DNA of 64,000 nt from Ignelater luminosus. Taxonomy: Eukaryota > Arthropoda > Insecta > Coleoptera > Elateridae. Location of the stretch: contig VTPC01000503.1 in NCBI GenBank assembly GCA_011009095.1, positions 249,723-313,722 of the forward strand, in the 5' to 3' direction. A model generated the notes under the pieces. It had not been told where the DNA came from. It did no database searches and saw only the letters and a list, made by a program, of their open reading frames with translations. The position numbers were made by a program, and so were the translations under genes. Shown in pieces: positions 59,745-64,000 of this stretch. Each line of letters opens with the position of its first letter. Position 1 is the first letter of the stretch.

Positions 59745-61331
59745 ATGGTGCGCAGTGCAGTTGCAGATGAAGGCTTATTGACTTATATGACAAATTTGGC
59801 AAAAACCGATACGTGTACGGTTGGTTTAATATTGGGGCAGGTAAGTATTTAACCTCACATTAATTTAATTAGTTCTCAACATATGTTACCATTTCACTTT
59901 TATGATTTTGTAGCCCACGTCTTCTAAAGACTACATAATACATTTTGCAAAAACTCCACCATGTCATGGGGACAATGGAAAGAATTCAAATACAGGAAAA
60001 TCTCCAAAGAAATTTGCCGATATCTTAGATATTTGGGTAGCTGATCATGCACGTCACGCCACAAGAATGTTGCCTGGTGGCATGTATGTATTGGGAATAT
60101 TTGTAGTATCAGAAGAAGATATCTTAAGCCCATTTCAACAGAAAATAAAAACTATGCTTGGCCATATTCATCGGCGTTTAAATAGCAATGAATTCCTTTA
60201 TGGTAATCCAAATATACCAGAGAAATTGGTTGTAAATTATTGTACTACAACACAGACGTATTTATGTAAAAGTTATGATATTGAGACTGCAACTGTTAAA
60301 CAAGCTGAAATTAAATTTCAACCAAAACTAGCAGTAAAATGGCTTCAAGTCGAATGCAAATATGAATTAGATCAGTTATTTCCAATTATAGAAGAAAGAG
60401 GAAATTGGCCATTAAGAAGACATATGCAAGATATCTTAGCTTCTATAAATGAAAATTTCAAATCAGGCGTATTCATGTTTGATGGAGAAATTAGAGATGG
60501 TGATGATTGTTTAGAATTAGTTGGTAAAAAACGTAAAGTTCCCCGTGCTAAATCAGGTCATCATGAAAGTGGTGAATTAAAACCAATGCAAGTTACAATA
60601 ATAGTACCATGTGTAAGTATTTAAGTATTTTCAGTTGACAGAATTTATAGTACTGATTTTATAGGATGGTAGAAATTTAGGACAATCATTAGAATTACGC
60701 AGTTGTGCTGGCCAAATACGATTAGCAGGTCACGTAGCATGTAAATTATGGTTACATCCTAAAGCCACAGTTAGTGACGCATCACAAGCTGTTACACAAG
60801 ATTTAGTAAGAAGTTTAGCAGCACGCTTAGAAATGCATTTAGATTCTCTTATAGAAGAAGAGCATGGTTCACCCGAAGGTTAAATAGTTTAGTGAAGTCT
60901 ATAATGTTTTATTTATTTTTCTTGTTATAGATACTAATAGTATACATGAACCGCCTCGTAGAGTTTTAGTAACTTTACCTAATAGTACTGTAACATTATC
61001 TGATTATTTATTTCCTGGTGAGGGACCACAAGAGGCACAGATTTCACTCCAAGAACTACTAGATATAGAAGTTTCAGAACAAGATGCCATTAAAGATATA
61101 GAAGGTCAAGCTGGTAGTGTATTGATCTTTAATTGGTGTAGATAGATTTTCTAATTGCGATTTTTAGATCTAACAGAATTGTACAATGATGGACTTGAGG
61201 CTGATACTGATGAAATTCTTCATAGATTGCCAAGGGCGACAAATAGAAATATATATCTTGGTGGTTTAGCTATTGCATTCCTTGTTTTAGTTTTATCACT
61301 TGTGTTGCATTTTGTAAAGAATTATATTTAA
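59745..61331 (+). CDS. ODR4: ODR4 homologue, complete five-exon gene
   Basis: ODR-4 family proteins are ER/post-Golgi membrane factors. In C. elegans they promote trafficking of odorant GPCRs, and in mammals they partner UFM1-pathway proteases. Exons are 59745-59840, 59914-60612, 60665-60878, 60931-61113 and 61168-61331, all with GT-AG introns of 52-73 bp; the sum is 1356 nt (451 codons plus stop), close to the human protein. Residues 1-32 (MVRSAVADEGLLTYM...GLILGQ) are the MPN-like start. HARHATRMLPGGMYVLGIFV (about 77-96) is the family signature. SYDIETATVKQAEIKFQP and MFDGEIRDGDDCL lie in exon 2, and RRVLVTLPNSTVTLSDYLFP in exon 4. The C-terminus has a single hydrophobic segment (GGLAIAFLVLVLSLVLHFV) plus KNYI, a tail anchor. 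The ATG is preceded by ACA and stops. The frame is intact throughout. Confidence 0.94.
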
Positions 61332-61421
61332 AATTAGTAATCGTACTTGTAAAGGTAAATTATAATATTATGTATTAAAAAATTTATTGAAAATGAAGTA
61401 TATATTTTTAAATATGATTAC

Positions 61422-61427
61422 AATAAA
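61422..61427 (+). terminator. ODR4 polyadenylation signal
   Basis: AATAAA lies 91 bp after the ODR4 stop codon in an AT-rich 3' UTR. Confidence 0.7.
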
Positions 61428-62060
61428 AATTTTATATTCACATGTATTTCATGAATTTTATGTAGTACTTTTTAAATCTTTTATTAAAAAAAATTATGTA
61501 AGCGTTGAGTTAAAATCTACTGAGTGACCATAACTGATTATGATTTCCTTTTGACATAGGCTTTGATATTTAAAAATGACACTATAGTGTAAATAGCACA
61601 CATGGTTTGACCTGGAATCGGGAAAAATTTTTTCAGGTATGGATCAAATCTATAGATTCGTATGACCACGGCATTGCCATTCTCCATCAAAACCTAGCAA
61701 CTTTTGGTTAACCAGTTTGACCAAAAAGCAATTTTTGGATTTCGTATGGTATTAATTCCAAAATTGTCTTGTTAACATCAAAAATACACTTCTTAGGTAC
61801 ACAAGTAATATACCAATTTACTTTATCGTAGTATTCGAAAATGTAATAAAAGTCTAAAACCTAATGACTCAAGTTACTTTTAGATGACAGAGTAATCGAT
61901 GTCCAAAGTGGAAAAAATCCATCTTCTATGGCTCTTAAAAATGACATTGATCCATTAACTTTCAACTGATCACCACTGTACTAACAATTGCAACAACCAC
62001 ACTCATTTATTAACTTTTATTCTTTCAAGTTGTACAGTTTGTAAAGAAGTTGCAAATCTT
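61428..62060. other. intergenic, nothing recognised
   Basis: No coding or bounded repeat structure is evident. Confidence 0.4.
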
Positions 62061-62249
62061 TGTGGATATAGACTATTATAATCCCAAGCTGACAAATTAT
62101 TAGAATCCATGTAGTACATGGGTCAATGTTAATGCATGATTGAAAATTAGGATGTGGAATGTGTCATACGATTCATGTTTATACAAAAAAGCTCAACAGT
62201 GGTTATGAATCTAATATTGTATTACATTTGTTGCTATTAAAAAGTTTAA

Positions 62250-62760
62250 ACTTCAAGGTGACACTTATGAAAATTTCTGTAAAGACATCAAAAGTGCAGT
62301 AGACTTTCAAAGGATGATGGAGAATGGAGACAGGCAAATGTCTCTGCTTGTCAGACTCTTCATCTAACTCGAACACATTCAAGGATGAAGATCTTGTATT
62401 TTCAGCTGATCAAGACAACTGTCATCCTGGACATATTGTAGTGTACGGTGAAAGTTACTTCACTTCTACAAGATAGAGCATTCTATATTCCTCTTACAAT
62501 GGACCCTACCTCATTACATCTATTGATTGAACGGGAGATCACTTTGCTCATCAAATCTTCAAACCTACCTCAAGAAATTCAACATCAACTAATACCATTT
62601 GCATTGAAACCATCAAGACTGTGTGATCTTTCCAAGATACACCAAGTTGTATTCCTCTTCATAACTTATTGTCAACAGAGTAGAATCTTTAACATACAAA
62701 TTCCCTGAAAGGTTACACTGGAAAAACTACACGTTCTGTTTAGCTGATATCCAAACTTGC
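62250..62760 (+). pseudogene. Penelope-like retroelement RT remnant
   Basis: The + frames give FSADQDNCHPGHIVVYGESY (decayed ADKGNATVVM region, about 62400-62458) and LLQDRAFYIPLTMDPTS. They continue with EREITLLIKSSNLPQEIQ and PFALKPSRLCDLSKIHQ (62460-62660). In intact Penelope-like elements the last motif is PPRLYGLPKIHK, an RT N-terminal signature. The catalytic YxDD region and the GIY-YIG endonuclease are not recognisable downstream. Substitutions such as LYGLPKIHK to LCDLSKIHQ and the broken frame show it is dead. Confidence 0.7.
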
Positions 62761-62959
62761 CTTTGAAATGAGAAATCTCTTCAGTGAAGCTTCTGTTCAT
62801 GATTCTATGGCTAACATTTGGCAACTTTGAATCAAGATGGAAAATCAACCAATATGGCAGCTTCAATCGAAAAATGCCTAATATATATTTTCTGCTTTGT
62901 GGGGACTGAAGCTACACCAGCTACAGTGATCTGTTGGTTCATGGATGTGGGAAATAATG

Positions 62960-63801
62960 GGTTCAACACCAGTGAGAAACTTTTCATGATTGAGAATTGT
63001 TATGTTTAAACCAACACCATGATGACCAAAGGTATTATGCAAAGAATTGTTTTTTCCATCTTAATCATCATGACTATTTACTACCAGCACTACTGCCACC
63101 ACAAACACCAAGCACTGCTGCCCATTTCATACTTATCTTCATCATAAAATTCTATTTTTACAATTGTTGGTTAAGTTTAACTAGATGATTATTGTCATGG
63201 ATGCAACTGTTGTTAGACACTTTCACAATTGTATCAGTTAAACTTAACCAACAAATGTAAAACTTGGCCGAAGTCAATTATCTTCATCACTGGTTAGCAA
63301 TGTTATCACCGCCATCTTCAACATCATCCTCATCATCACCTTCAACACTGCCCACCATTCTAAAATTGAAAAGCCTGAAACTGAATCAAGTTAGTCTAGT
63401 CTCTGTGCATTGGGTGTCTATCACTGACAGTACTACCACCTCAGCAATCTATGCAAGCACTTCAAACCATAAATCAGATCTCCACTATGACTGAAGAGTC
63501 TTTTTTCTAGATTTTCCTTTCCTTTCACCCCTCTTCCTATTTTATAATTTGTACTTTGTTTTTGACCTATTTAAGTTGTCATTTAATTGTTTTCACTTTC
63601 TTCTCTCATTTTCTAGATCAATCCCATTTTTCCTCTTCTTGATATCTGTTCCTCATATCTGCCCTTTATGATCAGTTCTCTTTCCAAACTTATGCTAGTG
63701 TCTTCTTTTAATTTTCATATCTACTAATTAAAAAATCTTTCTCTTATTATTTTTTCTCATACTTGATTTCTCTCTATCATTTTGTGAACATACAATTATT
63801 A
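62960..63801 (+). repeat. long dispersed repeat, copy 2
   Basis: It matches copy 1 in the NudC intron block by block (63090-63500 against 47160-47545; 63530-63801 against 48190-48525) in the same orientation. Shared strings include CAAGCACTGCTGCCCATTTCAT-like, ACTGAATCAAGTTAGTCTA and CACTGACAGTACTACCAC. It follows the Penelope-like remnant and may be its 3' flank, which would make copy 1 part of a second such element. Confidence 0.75.
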
Positions 63802-64000
63802 TATCTAATATTCTTTTGATGTATCTGCCTCTTCCTTGTTTGTGTTTCTTGATTCTTACCTACCCATGTGTTCCTCCTGTAATATGTTTGTACTGTCTTT
63901 GCCATTTTTAATTTCCTGATTGCAATTTCATAATCAATGTCAATTTTCAAAGACAGTTTTAGATGAAAATTACCCAACTGTGGTTGACATATCAAGCCAG
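63802..64000. other. window end, nothing recognised
   Basis: T-rich sequence beyond the dispersed repeat. The reverse open frame 63777-63995 shows no domain. Confidence 0.4.

Noticed and set aside
1..64000. CRISPR array, bacterial operon or rRNA cluster
   Set aside because: No regularly spaced short direct repeats, no ribosome-binding-site-led gene series and no rRNA-like conserved blocks were seen; the window is eukaryotic.

Overview
This window reads as eukaryotic and almost certainly insect or other arthropod nuclear DNA. It is strongly AT-rich. It has two spliced genes with canonical GT-AG introns, a 400-base run of Ns (scaffold gap), and a dense population of Tc1/mariner-superfamily transposons, long-inverted-repeat non-autonomous elements, and LINE and Penelope-like remnants. 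There are no bacterial-type operons, rRNA genes or CRISPR arrays. The species cannot be named from the sequence.

Host genes: both lie on the + strand in the right-hand third. The three 3'-terminal exons of NudC (nuclear distribution protein C) lie at 45859-46053, 46114-46316 and 53975-54026; its 5' exons were not found and may lie upstream of the window. A complete five-exon ODR4 homologue (59745-61331, 451 codons plus stop) encodes a membrane-anchored GPCR-trafficking factor. Nothing suggests that the two genes are functionally linked.

Layout: 1-4776 holds a decayed mariner, a decayed repeat-associated coding relic and a second mariner with terminal repeats. 4777-19427 is mostly AT-rich DNA with no recognisable gene, broken by a tRNA-like SINE (7171), a small MITE (7565) and a 789-bp long-inverted-repeat element (10120). 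19428-23434 is repeat-dense: a MITE family copy, a GC-rich 1.19-kb retroposed insertion with an 11-bp target-site duplication, and a third mariner that has lost catalytic residues. 23435-35900 includes the N gap, a 664-bp long-TIR element, a dead Tc1-like transposase, a perfect 56-bp-arm palindrome and a possible LTR-retroelement remnant. 35900-45858 is a cluster of Tc1/mariner derivatives, including two long-TIR elements lying 8 bp apart.

The 7.66-kb last intron of NudC (46317-53974) carries tandem repeats, half of a long dispersed repeat, an intact DD41D transposon (49542-50843) with a 360-aa open transposase and matching 31-bp terminal repeats, a truncated relative 190 bp away, and an old mariner. 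A hAT-like MITE, a palindromic MITE and a frame-broken LINE separate NudC from ODR4. A Penelope-like remnant and a second copy of the long dispersed repeat follow ODR4.

The most notable features are the apparently young DD41D element inside a housekeeping-gene intron, and a recurring architecture in which fragments of transposase 3' ends are captured between or inside very long inverted repeats. One of these (42490-43314) is an almost fully palindromic inverted duplication. Transcripts of these elements would fold into long double-stranded RNA.
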